A stretch of 64,000 nucleotides of DNA from M3007 sp037445225 (GCA_037445225.1 JBBIKW010000018.1:1-64000), one strand, 5' to 3'. Shown: positions 35,319 to 44,302, counted from the stretch's first letter. Program-made: numbers and translations. Notes: generated by a model from the sequence alone, not told the origin.

Positions 35319-36956
35319 CTAATTTTTAACATCTACGGTAATGCGCGAAGGGCGATTGGCTAAGTCCCAGGCAGTGTAAAAGGCCAACTGAGCGCGTTTG
35401 GCCACGGCTTCTAAGTTGATTTTGTCGGCCGTGTCGGTGGGTTTGTGGTAATCCGGGTGAGTGCCACTAAAGTAGAAGATGGCCGGGATGCCGCGCTCTG
35501 CGAAGTTGTAATGGTCGCTGCGCTCGTAGAAGCGGTTAGGGTCTTTCGGATCGTTGTACTTGTAGTCCAATTGTAATTGGGTGTGTACGGCATTGGCAAA
35601 CTCATTGATTTCGTGCAGCTCTGTACTAAGCCGGTCGGATCCGATGACGTAGACGTAGTCAAAGGTGTTGGGATGTCGGCTATCTGCGCGGCCGATCATG
35701 TCGATATTGATATTGGCCACCGTGTTTTTGAGGGGGAAGAGCGGAAATTCGACGTAGAACTTGGAGCCCAACAGGCCCTTTTCTTCGCCACTGACCAGCA
35801 TACATATGACACTGCGCCGAGGGCCTACACCAGCCGCCTTAGCCTTGACGAAGGCCTGTGCAATTTCAATGACGCCCGCTGTACCGGAGGCGTTGTCGTC
35901 GGCACCGTTATAGATGAGGTCGCCCGAGGTGCCGATGTGGTCGTAGTGAGCAGTAATGATGACGTACTCGTTTTTTAGGACGGGGTCAATGCCTTCGATG
36001 AAGCCCACTACGTTAGAGCCTTCTAAGGAGAGTTCCTCTTTGGCCATACGCGCTTCGACCACTGCTTTGATTTTTATGGGCTGAAAGGCTGTGGGAGAGG
36101 TTCGCGCGCTGCCAAACACTTCAGCGGCTTTGCGGGCGTCGCCTCCGAAGAATGCATTGGCTGCCTCTCGGCTGATGAACACCGTGTTTATCAGTCCTTT
36201 GTGCAGGGGCTCTGCATTGGGCGAGGTCGGAGTCCAGCCCCACGTAGAGAGGAGGCGGCGGTTGATGCGCATCCAATCCGCCATGTTGGGCACGACAATG
36301 AATGCCAATCGAGCGCCTTTTTGCGCGGCGAGACGCACTTTGCGCGTCCAATCCAACGTCCAATTTGTCCGAGCTTCCGTACCGGTAAGGAGCGAGCGCC
36401 CTTGCGCGTCTACAGGTTCGCCGTCCAAGATGAGTACGGCTTTCCCGCTCACATTGGCTTTACCGTAGTAGTTCATCTTACCTTCCTCGATGCCATACCC
36501 TATGAAAAGCACTTCTTTCACCTTTAACGACGGTATAGAGGCGCTGTATGCTGGAAAAGCAGCGAAGTCCTTCTGCGCAGTGAGTGCATTCCCCTCTACG
36601 CTAACGCTGAGGTCTGTCCACACTTCGCGCTTCAAAAGGATATTCTGAAAATACGTATTTCGGTCGGCTACGGGCGGCAGGCCCATTGCTTGGAACTGAG
36701 CGGCAATGAAGTCCGCAGCTTTGCGCTGTCCTTCAGTGCCGGTTTCGCGGCCCTGCATGGCATCGGAGGCGAGGGTATCGATGAGAAATTTCAGCTCTTC
36801 CGGCGTGATGGAAGCGCCAAAGGGCCGCGCGTCGGGCAGCTGGTAGTACCGCGGCCGCAGCGAGAGTTTAGAGGTGATGGAGTCGTCGTAGGTTCGCTGA
36901 GCGTATACGTGGATACCTAAGAGGAGCCCACAGGCAATAGAGATCCAAAGTTTCAT
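35319..36956 (-). CDS. Secreted M28 family zinc aminopeptidase with PA domain
   Basis: 545 residues with a signal peptide (MKLWISIACGLLLGIHVYAQ). A PA-like insert lies at about 120-290 (VLFIGYGIEEGKMNYYGKANVSGKAVLI). The M28 catalytic core follows with metal ligands in order: His337 in ITAHYDHIG, Asp in YNGADDNASGTAG, Glu-Glu in VSGEEKGLLGS (general base and ligand), Asp in NINIDMIGR, and a His in THPDYHKPTDTADKI. Length and layout fit exported aminopeptidases of Bacteroidota. No T9SS sorting domain, so probably periplasmic. It starts 24 bases after the rpiB stop and is likely in the same operon. Confidence 0.93.
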   Translation of the reverse strand: MKLWISIACGLLLGIHVYAQRTYDDSITSKLSLRPRYYQLPDARPFGASITPEELKFLIDTLASDAMQGRETGTEGQRKAADFIAAQFQAMGLPPVADRNTYFQNILLKREVWTDLSVSVEGNALTAQKDFAAFPAYSASIPSLKVKEVLFIGYGIEEGKMNYYGKANVSGKAVLILDGEPVDAQGRSLLTGTEARTNWTLDWTRKVRLAAQKGARLAFIVVPNMADWMRINRRLLSTWGWTPTSPNAEPLHKGLINTVFISREAANAFFGGDARKAAEVFGSARTSPTAFQPIKIKAVVEARMAKEELSLEGSNVVGFIEGIDPVLKNEYVIITAHYDHIGTSGDLIYNGADDNASGTAGVIEIAQAFVKAKAAGVGPRRSVICMLVSGEEKGLLGSKFYVEFPLFPLKNTVANINIDMIGRADSRHPNTFDYVYVIGSDRLSTELHEINEFANAVHTQLQLDYKYNDPKDPNRFYERSDHYNFAERGIPAIFYFSGTHPDYHKPTDTADKINLEAVAKRAQLAFYTAWDLANRPSRITVDVKN

Positions 36957-36980
36957 AGCAGTAGCAATTTCGTGTTGTGG

Positions 36981-37412
36981 TCAGGAACAGGCAATTTTCG
37001 CGATGCGCCGTTGGTGGCGCCCGCCTTCGAAAGGGGTGTTCAGGAAGACGCGCACCATAGCCTGCGCTACGGTTTCGGAGACGAAGCGCGCCGGGATGGC
37101 AATCATATTGGCGTCGTTGTGTTGGCGCGCCAAGGCGGCAATTTCTTCGTTCCAGCACAAGGCGCAACGGATCCCCGCATGCTTATTAGCCGCCATAGCC
37201 ACGCCGTTGCCGCTGCCGCACAACACGATGCCGAAGTCGGCCCGCCCGTCCTCTACTGCGCTCGCTGCCGCATGGGCAAAATCCGGATAGTCTACAGCAT
37301 CGGCCGAGTGCGTGCCAAAATCCTGTACGGCGTGCCCCATGCGCTGCAGCATAGCCACCAGCCCACTCTTGTACGGATACCCAGCGTGGTCGCAACCGAT
37401 AGCAATTCTCAT
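36981..37412 (-). CDS. rpiB: Ribose-5-phosphate isomerase B
   Basis: 143 residues, normal length. Signatures are IAIGCDHAGYPYK at the N-terminus, DYPDFAHAAASAV, the catalytic Cys in GIVLCGSGNGVAMAANK, and RHNDAN-type ARQHNDANMIAIPARF. It interconverts ribose-5-phosphate and ribulose-5-phosphate in the cytoplasm. A perfect TACCTTTG lies 20 bases upstream of the ATG. Divergent from the second subtilase gene; the M28 peptidase follows after 24 bases. Confidence 0.96.
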   Translation of the reverse strand: MRIAIGCDHAGYPYKSGLVAMLQRMGHAVQDFGTHSADAVDYPDFAHAAASAVEDGRADFGIVLCGSGNGVAMAANKHAGIRCALCWNEEIAALARQHNDANMIAIPARFVSETVAQAMVRVFLNTPFEGGRHQRRIAKIACS

Positions 37413-37432
37413 GGCAAAGTGCTTTTAAAAGC

Positions 37433-37440
37433 CAAAGGTA
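37433..37440 (-). promoter_or_regulatory. -7 element TACCTTTG for rpiB
   Basis: Exact TAnnTTTG match on the minus strand, 20 bases upstream of the rpiB ATG. Confidence 0.55.
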
Positions 37441-37516
37441 CGATACAAGCCCTATGAGCGCTTTTTTGCGCCGCAGGACAAATCACCAAACAGCAAGGCT
37501 TTCGAGGCCAACGACG

Positions 37517-37524
37517 TATCTTTA
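37517..37524 (+). promoter_or_regulatory. Near-consensus -7 element TATCTTTA for the second subtilase
   Basis: One mismatch to TAnnTTTG, 25 bases before the ATG at 37550. Confidence 0.35.
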
Positions 37525-37549
37525 TCGCCCGTTTCATCTTTTTCTCTCT

Positions 37550-39340
37550 ATGCGTCTATTTGTATTGGCTATTGTCGTTCTGTGGGCAGGAAACCTCTGG
37601 TCGCAATTTCCCGAAGCCTCAAGGTCTAAGTTGGCTCCAACGGTTTGGAGGGCGGTGGCGGAAAATAGGCACAGCGATGTGCTTGTCGTCTTCTCCGAAA
37701 AGGCCGACCTGTCGGAGGCTGCGAGGGTCCGCGGGAAAGAGGCCAAAGCCCGCTATGTGTATCGAGCCTTAGTGCAAACTGCAGAGTCCAGCCAGCAGCG
37801 GGTACGGGAGATGCTGCGCGTTTTCGGTGCGCATTTTCAATCGCTCTACATCGTTAATGCCATCGCGGTGCGCGCTGCCGCGCCCGAGTGGGTTCGCGCG
37901 CTGGCTGTCCTGCCCGAAGTGGCCTATATCGCTGCCGACCCTCCTGCGGCTATGGAGCTCCCCCCTTCTTCGAGTGTCGCTCCTGTCCTCGAGCGCAGCG
38001 GTATTGAGTGGGGCGTAGCCATGATCCGAGCTCCTGAGGTATGGGCAATGGGGTACGCCGGCCAAGGCATTACAGTAGGCGGCGCCGATACCGGCTACGA
38101 GTGGTACCACTCGGCTATTCGCCGACAGTATCGAGGGTATTTTGAGCCTACGGACACCGTAGATCACAACTACCACTGGCACGATGCGATCCACGAAATC
38201 AGCCCTTTGAGCGGCGACAGCATACCTTTGCCCAGCAACAACCCCTGCGGCTTAGATGCACCTGCTCCGTGCGACGACCACAACCACGGCACCCATACGA
38301 TGGGCACTATGGTGGGCGATGACGGACAGGGAAACCAGATTGGCGTTGCCCCCGCCGCCCGCTGGATAGGCTGCCGAAATATGGAGCGGGGCAATGGAAA
38401 ACCCTCCACCTACTTGGAGTGCTTCGAGTGGTTTTTAGCGCCTACCGACCTCAATGGCCAAAATCCGCGTCCCGACTTAGCGCCACACGTCATCAACAAT
38501 TCCTGGTATTGTTCGGAGGCTGAGGGTTGTACGGACTTGGTCATCAACGACCTACTGCGCCAGGCAGTGGCAGCCTTGCGCGCCGCCGGCGTGGTGGTCG
38601 TAGTCAGCAACGGCAATTCGGGTTCTAAAGGCTGCGCCAGCACGTTTGGCCCACCGGCCTATTTCGAGGAGAGCTTTAGCGTAGGCGCCACTGCCGACAA
38701 CGACTCCATTGCGGGCTTCAGCAGCCGCGGCCCTGTCACCATCGACGGCAGCGGTCGCCTCAAGCCCAACGTGGTAGCACCGGGTGCTGCCGTCCGATCG
38801 TGTATTCGAAACAACGGATACGTTCATTTCTGGGGCACCAGCATGGCCGGTCCCCATGTAGCCGGCCTGGTCGCCTTGGTGCTGTCGGCTCGGCCCGACT
38901 TAGCCGGCGAGGTAGCGTTAATCGAGGATATTATCGAGCAGACAGCGGTACCTAAATTTGGCTGGCAAGATTGTGCGGACAGCAGTGGTTTGGCCTATCC
39001 GAACAACACGTATGGCTATGGCCGCGTCGATGCGTTGGCGGCGGTGCAAAAAGCCCTAACTGTATCCGTAGGCGAGGCTTCTCCTGCCGCCCTCGCTGTT
39101 GCATTATTGCAAAATCCTGTGACCGATGTCGCCCTTTTCCGCGCTCGCGACATCCGCGGAACGTTAGTTTTAGAAATGCTGGCTTCGGATGGGCGGCGGG
39201 TCAGTGCTGCACACTACGCGCTGGACGGCCAGGAGGCGCTGCTCTCCTTGCCGCTGCCTCTGCTGCCACCGGGTGTATACTTTTGGAGGGCGCAGGCCGG
39301 CAGCGCCGTTCAGACGGGTAAGTGTTTCCTTCGCCCGTAG
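37550..39340 (+). CDS. T9SS-exported S8 (subtilisin-like) peptidase
   Basis: 596 residues from the ATG at 37550, which starts a signal peptide (MRLFVLAIVVLWAGNLWSQ). The open frame begins 32 codons earlier without signal character. An I9-type propeptide (about 25-125, ending IAADPP) precedes the catalytic domain. Triad: Asp180 in GGADTGYEW, His246 in HNHGTHTMGTMVG, Ser431 in GTSMAGPHVAGLVAL. The last 75 residues (LLQNPVTDVALF... GVYFWRAQAG... GKCFLRP) are a T9SS type A sorting domain. Predicted to be secreted and anchored on the cell surface. Convergent with batA, 12 bases between stops. Confidence 0.94.
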   Translation: MRLFVLAIVVLWAGNLWSQFPEASRSKLAPTVWRAVAENRHSDVLVVFSEKADLSEAARVRGKEAKARYVYRALVQTAESSQQRVREMLRVFGAHFQSLYIVNAIAVRAAAPEWVRALAVLPEVAYIAADPPAAMELPPSSSVAPVLERSGIEWGVAMIRAPEVWAMGYAGQGITVGGADTGYEWYHSAIRRQYRGYFEPTDTVDHNYHWHDAIHEISPLSGDSIPLPSNNPCGLDAPAPCDDHNHGTHTMGTMVGDDGQGNQIGVAPAARWIGCRNMERGNGKPSTYLECFEWFLAPTDLNGQNPRPDLAPHVINNSWYCSEAEGCTDLVINDLLRQAVAALRAAGVVVVVSNGNSGSKGCASTFGPPAYFEESFSVGATADNDSIAGFSSRGPVTIDGSGRLKPNVVAPGAAVRSCIRNNGYVHFWGTSMAGPHVAGLVALVLSARPDLAGEVALIEDIIEQTAVPKFGWQDCADSSGLAYPNNTYGYGRVDALAAVQKALTVSVGEASPAALAVALLQNPVTDVALFRARDIRGTLVLEMLASDGRRVSAAHYALDGQEALLSLPLPLLPPGVYFWRAQAGSAVQTGKCFLRP

Positions 39341-39352
39341 GCAGGTATACAT

Positions 39353-40357
39353 TTATGCGGTGATCACGCGCAGCGGCCCCCAGCGCAACAGCATTTCCAA
39401 CACCAACAGGCAAAAGGCAAGGGTCAACACCCAGAAGAACAGCTCGCTGCGCTGCACTACCGCAACTTGTTTCGCTTCTGCACTCTCCAAGCGGTCGATT
39501 TCGCGCTGAATTTCGCCAAGCGCTTGGGTATCGGCAGCGCGGAAGAAACGCCCGCCTGAGATGTCGGCCATTTGCCGAAGTAGAGCGGTGTCCAGAGCGT
39601 AGGGGCGCGGCCCAAAGTCGTATTCCCCGTCGAAGCGCTGCCGTTTGGGCGACAGGACGGTGCCGTCGTGCCCTAATCCCACAGGATAGATGCGAACGCC
39701 CAAAGTGCGCGCCATGTCTGCCGCCTCGAGAGGGCCGATAAGGCCACCATTGTTTTCGGCATCGGTTAAGAGGACGATAGCTTTTCCTGCCGAAGAGGCG
39801 TTTGAGGTCAGATGATGCAGCGCAGTGGCTATTCCCATGCCGATGGCCGTGCCTTCTGGTAAACGCCCCACTTGGGCATTAGTCAAAAAGGCTTGCAACA
39901 GGCGATGGTCTAAGGTCAGAGGGCACAGGACGAAGGCACCTCCTGCAAACAGCACTAATCCGATGCGGTCGTTAGGGCGTCCGGATATCCACCTCGAAGC
40001 CAACGCTTTGGCAGCGCCTAAGCGGTCGGGCGATAGGTCTTTCGAGAGCATGCTGTGCGACACGTCCAACACCAAAAAGAGATCGCGCGCTTGCACCTCT
40101 TCTCTAAACTCGTAGTTCAACCACTGCGGCCGCGCCATAGCGCACACCAAAAGCGCCAACACGAACCAGCGCACGTACTGAATGCTGCCGCGAGCGTACA
40201 CGACCCAAGTCTTTACGCCCTTCATGGCTTCCTGACGCGATACTTGGAGCGCTACGTGGCGCCGCTGCTCCAATCGATAGTACCCGTATATCAGGAACGG
40301 CAAAAGCAGTAACAACAATAGCCACCAGGGCTCGGCGAAGGAGATGGGTATGCGCAT
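39353..40357 (-). CDS. batA: BatA-like von Willebrand factor A membrane protein
   Basis: 334 residues from the ATG at 40357; a TTG six codons upstream overlaps the TACCTTTG promoter element and is rejected. Layout: N-terminal membrane-proximal segment PWWLLLLLLLPFLIYGYY, a second helix at about 58-75, a VWA domain (about 90-290) with MIDAS motif DVSHS at 98-102, GTAIGMGIATALHHL and LLTDAENN, and a C-terminal transmembrane helix. BatA proteins are linked to aerotolerance operons with batB/batC/batD and a MoxR ATPase. Here the gene stands alone: the upstream neighbour is an HtrA protease behind a terminator. Confidence 0.88.
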   Translation of the reverse strand: MRIPISFAEPWWLLLLLLLPFLIYGYYRLEQRRHVALQVSRQEAMKGVKTWVVYARGSIQYVRWFVLALLVCAMARPQWLNYEFREEVQARDLFLVLDVSHSMLSKDLSPDRLGAAKALASRWISGRPNDRIGLVLFAGGAFVLCPLTLDHRLLQAFLTNAQVGRLPEGTAIGMGIATALHHLTSNASSAGKAIVLLTDAENNGGLIGPLEAADMARTLGVRIYPVGLGHDGTVLSPKRQRFDGEYDFGPRPYALDTALLRQMADISGGRFFRAADTQALGEIQREIDRLESAEAKQVAVVQRSELFFWVLTLAFCLLVLEMLLRWGPLRVITA

Positions 40358-40372
40358 GGCTTGCTCAGCGCA

Positions 40373-40380
40373 CAAAGGTA
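40373..40380 (-). promoter_or_regulatory. -7 element TACCTTTG for batA
   Basis: Exact TAnnTTTG match on the minus strand, 15 bases upstream of the ATG at 40357; it decides the start, because the alternative TTG overlaps it. Confidence 0.55.
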
Positions 40381-40411
40381 AGGGAGCACCTCACGACGTA
40401 CCAAACCGCCG

Positions 40412-40461
40412 AAAAAAGTGCGGCGCCGCTCGGGGTAATATCCGCTCCCCAGCGGCGCCGC
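40412..40461 (-). terminator. Rho-independent terminator after the HtrA gene
   Basis: Arms GCGGCGCCGCT and AGCGGCGCCGC (11 bp, perfect) with an inner CCCC/GGGG pairing, followed on the minus strand by ACTTTTTT. It lies 22 bases after the protease stop and separates it from batA. Confidence 0.88.
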
Positions 40462-40482
40462 TTCTTTCAGCACCAAGGCCGA

Positions 40483-41967
40483 TCACATGCCAAAGGCGTA
40501 GTAGTATTTACCGGGCCGGTCTTCGTAAATACCTTCGAGCATGACCCCGCCCTTACGCCCTTTGAGCGCTTTTGTAAATTCTTCCACGCTGCTTACGGGT
40601 TTTCCATCTAAGTGGGTAATGATGAATCCCGGTTGCATGCTCGTATTGTTGCGAATCTTTCCGTCGGAGATCGCTTTGACGCGCAACCCGCCCGAAAGGT
40701 CGAGGCGTTGGGCCGTCTTAGCGTCCAATGGTTCAAGTTCGATGCCCAAGATCTCTAAGATGTCTTCGGGGGCAGCGTCCTTGCTGGCTATAGAGGTCTT
40801 GCCGCTGCGCGTCCGCAATCGCACATCGAAGGTCTTTTCTGCGCCTTTGCGGAGGACTTTCACCTTCACCACATCGCCCGGGCGATGGCGAGCGATGATT
40901 TCCTGCAGGGTAGAGGAGTTAGTTACGGGCGCTCCATCGATGCTGAGAATGACGTCGCCCGGTTGAATGCCGGCGGCACCGGCGGCGCTGTTCTCGAGCA
41001 GGCTGTCTACGTAGGCACCCTGGGTGACCTGCAGGCCCTTTTCCCGGGCCAAGTTGCCATCGACGTTGCGCACCATGACGCCCAACACGCCGCGCTGTAC
41101 GGCCCCGTATTGCAATAGGTCTTCCACCACCTTGCTGACGATGTTAGAGGGCACGGCAAAGCCATACCCCGCGTAGGTTCCGGTGTTAGAAGCGATGGCC
41201 GTGTTGATACCAATCAGGGCACCGTCGAGGTTGACCAATGCGCCGCCGCTATTTCCTGGGTTGATAGCCGCATCGGTTTGGATGAAGCTCTCTACGGCGA
41301 ACTGTTCGCGCAAGATGTTGATGTTGCGCGCTTTAGCACTTACAATGCCTGCCGTTACAGTGCTCGTGAGGTTGAAGGGGTTGCCTACAGCGAGCACCCA
41401 TTCGCCTACGCGCACTTCATCGGAATTGGCAAAGGGGATGGTTGGCAACCCTTTTTCTCTAATCTGCAGGAGTGCCAAATCCGTCGTCGGGTCGGTGCCG
41501 ATAACGGTAGCCTTATACGTGCGGTTGTCGTAAAGGCTAACCTCGATGTCTTCGGCTCCGTCGATCACGTGATTGTTGGTGACGATGTAGCCTTCTGAGT
41601 TGATGATGACCCCACTGCCGGTGCCGACAGAGGGCTGTAAGTCGGGAAATTTGAAGTAGCGGTCGAACGGGCTACCAAAGAATTCTTCGAAAGGATCGCG
41701 CGTTTTAGCACTGCGCCGAGTAGAGGTCGACTTTACGTGCACGACCGCTTGCATTGCCGTTTCGGCAATGCGCGTGAAGTCCAAAAGCACGGGTTCTCCC
41801 TTCTCGTTCAGCGCATATACAGCGCTGCGCGCTGGCGTGCCGTCAACGTGTTCTATCTTTAAAGTCGGCCCTGAGGTGCGGAACCAGTGGTGATAGGCCA
41901 CTAAGCTGAGGGCTGAAGTAAGTAATGCCAGCGCAGCCGAGTACAGCAGCATTTTTTTCGCATTCAT
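40483..41967 (-). CDS. htrA: DegP/HtrA-type periplasmic serine protease with two PDZ domains
   Basis: 494 residues. N-terminal hydrophobic signal or anchor (KKMLLYSAALALLTSALSLVAYHHWF). Trypsin-like domain (about 60-290) with triad His133 (TNNHVIDG), Asp in TDLALLQI near 163, and Ser240 in INPGNSGGALV. PDZ1 at about 295-390 (GVLGVMVRNVDG... GIQPGDVILSIDG) and PDZ2 at about 400-490 (GLRVKAISDG... PGFIITHLDGKPV). It degrades or refolds misfolded envelope proteins. Followed by a strong terminator. No TAnnTTTG element was found in the region upstream, which fits control by an alternative factor, but this is only a suggestion. Confidence 0.95.
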   Translation of the reverse strand: MNAKKMLLYSAALALLTSALSLVAYHHWFRTSGPTLKIEHVDGTPARSAVYALNEKGEPVLLDFTRIAETAMQAVVHVKSTSTRRSAKTRDPFEEFFGSPFDRYFKFPDLQPSVGTGSGVIINSEGYIVTNNHVIDGAEDIEVSLYDNRTYKATVIGTDPTTDLALLQIREKGLPTIPFANSDEVRVGEWVLAVGNPFNLTSTVTAGIVSAKARNINILREQFAVESFIQTDAAINPGNSGGALVNLDGALIGINTAIASNTGTYAGYGFAVPSNIVSKVVEDLLQYGAVQRGVLGVMVRNVDGNLAREKGLQVTQGAYVDSLLENSAAGAAGIQPGDVILSIDGAPVTNSSTLQEIIARHRPGDVVKVKVLRKGAEKTFDVRLRTRSGKTSIASKDAAPEDILEILGIELEPLDAKTAQRLDLSGGLRVKAISDGKIRNNTSMQPGFIITHLDGKPVSSVEEFTKALKGRKGGVMLEGIYEDRPGKYYYAFGM

Positions 41968-42092
41968 AACAATGCCGTTTGTATGTGTTTGAGTAAACGA
42001 GATAGTAACGACAATTTACCTGAAATATCGTTCGATGCCGACAAAAGCTGTGCTTTTTTCGCTCAATGCTTTTAGAGTTCCGATGGAGTGCA

Positions 42093-42124
42093 AAGAGCGC
42101 TCTGTAATGCTACAGAGCGCTCTT
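42093..42124 (-). terminator. Hairpin after the Hsp20 gene
   Basis: AAGAGCGCTCTGTA (42093-42106) and its exact complement at 42111-42124 form a perfect 14-bp stem with a 4-base loop, 28 bases after the Hsp20 stop. The T run on the minus strand is short (CTTTGC). Confidence 0.75.
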
Positions 42125-42152
42125 GTGCTCTCGCGTGCAATTGCATCCGCGC

Positions 42153-42605
42153 TTATTGCACCGCGATTTGGCGGGCCGGCAAGGTCTTGGCCTCTTCGCG
42201 CTTCGGAATGTGGATGCTCAGCACGCCGTTTTCGTACTTCGCCCGGATCTGATCGTAGTCTACCGTGCTTTTCGGCAGATGAAAGCTGCGCTGGAACGCT
42301 TGGTAGTTGAACTCTCGGCGCGTGAAGCGCTCGCCTTCTTTCGTCTCATTTTCCGACTTCCGCTCGGCAGAGATGGTCAGGATTTCATTCTCCAGCGATA
42401 TTTTAAAGTCTTCCTTCGACATTCCTGGCGCAGCCATCTCTACAGTGAAGGCGTCGCCGTTTTCTTTGATGTTTACGGCCGGCAGCGTCGAATTCACCGC
42501 AGCAAAGTGGCTGTTCATCCAGTCGAATACATCGCGGCTGAAGAAATCGTCAAATAAGCGCGGAAGCGCAGGGAACAGAGAATTGCTTTTCACCAACAGG
42601 GACAT
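42153..42605 (-). CDS. Hsp20 / alpha-crystallin family small heat-shock protein
   Basis: 150 residues from the ATG at 42605, preceded by AAGGAGGTGAAT, an almost perfect Shine-Dalgarno sequence; the GTG within it is therefore not the start. The alpha-crystallin domain (about 45-135) has LPAVNIKENGDAFTVEMAAPGMSKEDF and ENGVLSIHIPKRE, followed by a short tail with an IAV motif for oligomer contacts. It is an ATP-independent holdase against aggregation. It is a single-gene unit with a strong hairpin downstream. The strong SD stands out in a window where nearly no other gene has one. Confidence 0.95.
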   Translation of the reverse strand: MSLLVKSNSLFPALPRLFDDFFSRDVFDWMNSHFAAVNSTLPAVNIKENGDAFTVEMAAPGMSKEDFKISLENEILTISAERKSENETKEGERFTRREFNYQAFQRSFHLPKSTVDYDQIRAKYENGVLSIHIPKREEAKTLPARQIAVQ

Positions 42606-42617
42606 ATTCACCTCCTT
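42606..42617 (-). promoter_or_regulatory. Strong Shine-Dalgarno site of the Hsp20 gene
   Basis: AAGGAGGTGAAT directly before the ATG at 42605, complementary to the canonical anti-SD core. It fixes the start and is unusual for Bacteroidota. Confidence 0.85.
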
Positions 42618-42739
42618 GTTTTTCTTTTTTAGTTCGCCTGCTCTTCAACAAGGAGTATACCATCGCCGAAATACAAGCCACATTGACAAGAAAACAAAAA
42701 GGCGAATGCCGTTTTGGCATGTATTGAGCAAAATTAGTG

Positions 42740-42756
42740 TCAAAATGGCATTTTGA
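42740..42756. promoter_or_regulatory. 17-base palindrome between pccB and Hsp20
   Basis: TCAAAATG-G-CATTTTGA is a perfect 8-1-8 inverted repeat, 4 bases after the pccB stop on the minus strand. A second small inverted repeat, ATGCC-GTTTT-GGCAT, is at 42706-42720. Either a weak pccB terminator or an operator upstream of Hsp20; not decidable here. Confidence 0.4.
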
Positions 42757-42760
42757 TGTG

Positions 42761-44302
42761 CTACAGCGGGATGTTTCCGTGTTTTCGGCGCGGTCGGGGT
42801 ACCGCTTTGTGCTCCAACATGGCGAAGGCGCGGATGAGTTTTCGGCGCGTTTCGCGCGGCCAGATGACTTCATCGATGAAGCCGCGAGCGGCCGCTCGGT
42901 AGGGGTTGGCGAAGGTTTCCGCGTATTCGCGCTCTTTTTCAGCCAGCTTGGCTTGTGGGTCGGCTGCAGTGTCGATTTCCTTTTTGAAGATGATCTCTGT
43001 GGCGCCTTTAGCGCCCATGACGGCGATTTCGGCGGTAGGCCAAGCGAAGTTCATGTCGGCACCGATATGTTTAGAGTTCATCACGTCGTAGGCGCCGCCG
43101 TAAGCTTTTCGGGTGATCACGGTGACGCGCGGCACGGTTGCTTCTGAGAAGGCGTACAACAGCTTAGACCCATGGGTAATGATGCCGTTCCACTCTTGAT
43201 CGGTTCCTGGGAGAAATCCAGGTACGTCTTCGAGCACGAGGAGCGGGATGTTGAAGCAATCGCAAAAGCGGACGAAGCGAGCGGCCTTTTTCGAAGAGTT
43301 GACATCGAGTACCCCGGCCAAACTCATGGGTTGGTTGGCCACGATGCCAATGCTGCGGCCAGCCAGTCGGGCAAAGCCCACGATAATGTTTTCGGCGTAG
43401 CTTTCGTGGATTTCGAAGAAGGAGTCTTCATCGACGATTTCAGCGATGACCTCCTTCATATCGTAAGGGTAGTTGGGATTTTCGGGCACGATGCTGTCCA
43501 GGGCAGGGCGATACTCTTCTCCCAAGGTGTAGGGTAGCGGAGGCACCTTGTCCATGCAATTTTGGGGCAGATAGCTGAGCAAGCGTTTAATTTTCTCTAT
43601 GCAGTCGATGTCGTTGGCCGCTACGAGGTGGGCTACGCCGGATCGGGTGGCGTGGGTTTGCGCTCCGCCGAGCTCTTCGCTGCTGACTTCCTCGTTTGTC
43701 ACGGTTTTGACCACATTAGGACCAGTGACGAACATGTAGGAAGTGCCTTCTACCATAATGATGAAATCCGTCATGGCGGGGCTGTAGACGGCTCCGCCTG
43801 CACAGGGGCCCATGATGGCAGAAATCTGCGGGACAACGCCGCTGGCTTGCACGTTGCGATAAAAGATCTCGGCATATCCGCCCAGCGAGTTGACGCCCTC
43901 TTGGATGCGTGCTCCTCCGGAGTCGTTGAGGCCGATGAGCGGAACGCCGTTTTTCACGGCCAAGTCCATCACCTTGCATATTTTCTCCGCGTGGGTTTCG
44001 GAGAGCGAGCCGCCAAAGACGGTAAAGTCTTGGGCAAATACGTATACTAAGCGGCCGTTGATGGTGCCGTAGCCCGTCACTACGCCGTCGCCTAAGATGA
44101 CTTGTTCGCTCATGCCGAAGTCGCTACAGCGATGGGTGACAAAGGCGCCGATTTCTTCAAAAGAACCCTCATCCAGCAGGAAATGGAGGCGTTCGCGAGC
44201 CGTCAGTTTGCCCTTTTGGTGTTGGGCTGCTATGCGCACTGGCCCGCCTCCTTGCTTAGCCGCCAGGAGTTTTTGCTGAAGCAATTCGTTCTTGTTGCTC
44301 AT
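42761..44302 (-). CDS. pccB: Acyl-CoA (propionyl-CoA type) carboxylase carboxyltransferase beta subunit
   Basis: 513 residues from the ATG at 44302. Carboxyltransferase signatures: GKLTARERLHFLLDEGSFEEIG at the N-terminus, DFTVFGGSLSETHAEKI, LNDSGGARIQEG (oxyanion-hole glycines for acyl-CoA), MGPCAGGAVYSPA, and in the C-terminal half VPGFLPGTDQEWNGIITHGSKLLYAF and RKAYGGAYDVM for the carboxybiotin side. Length matches PccB/MmdA proteins. The biotin carboxylase and biotin carrier subunits are not in the window. It could equally be the carboxyltransferase of a methylmalonyl-CoA decarboxylase. Last gene of the ffh - deoxynucleoside kinase - pccB set, 12 bases after the kinase stop. Confidence 0.93.
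   Translation of the reverse strand: MSNKNELLQQKLLAAKQGGGPVRIAAQHQKGKLTARERLHFLLDEGSFEEIGAFVTHRCSDFGMSEQVILGDGVVTGYGTINGRLVYVFAQDFTVFGGSLSETHAEKICKVMDLAVKNGVPLIGLNDSGGARIQEGVNSLGGYAEIFYRNVQASGVVPQISAIMGPCAGGAVYSPAMTDFIIMVEGTSYMFVTGPNVVKTVTNEEVSSEELGGAQTHATRSGVAHLVAANDIDCIEKIKRLLSYLPQNCMDKVPPLPYTLGEEYRPALDSIVPENPNYPYDMKEVIAEIVDEDSFFEIHESYAENIIVGFARLAGRSIGIVANQPMSLAGVLDVNSSKKAARFVRFCDCFNIPLLVLEDVPGFLPGTDQEWNGIITHGSKLLYAFSEATVPRVTVITRKAYGGAYDVMNSKHIGADMNFAWPTAEIAVMGAKGATEIIFKKEIDTAADPQAKLAEKEREYAETFANPYRAAARGFIDEVIWPRETRRKLIRAFAMLEHKAVPRPRRKHGNIPL

Noticed and set aside
43562..44050. 162-codon plus-strand frame opposite pccB
   Set aside because: Fully antisense to a well-conserved gene, with no recognisable feature.
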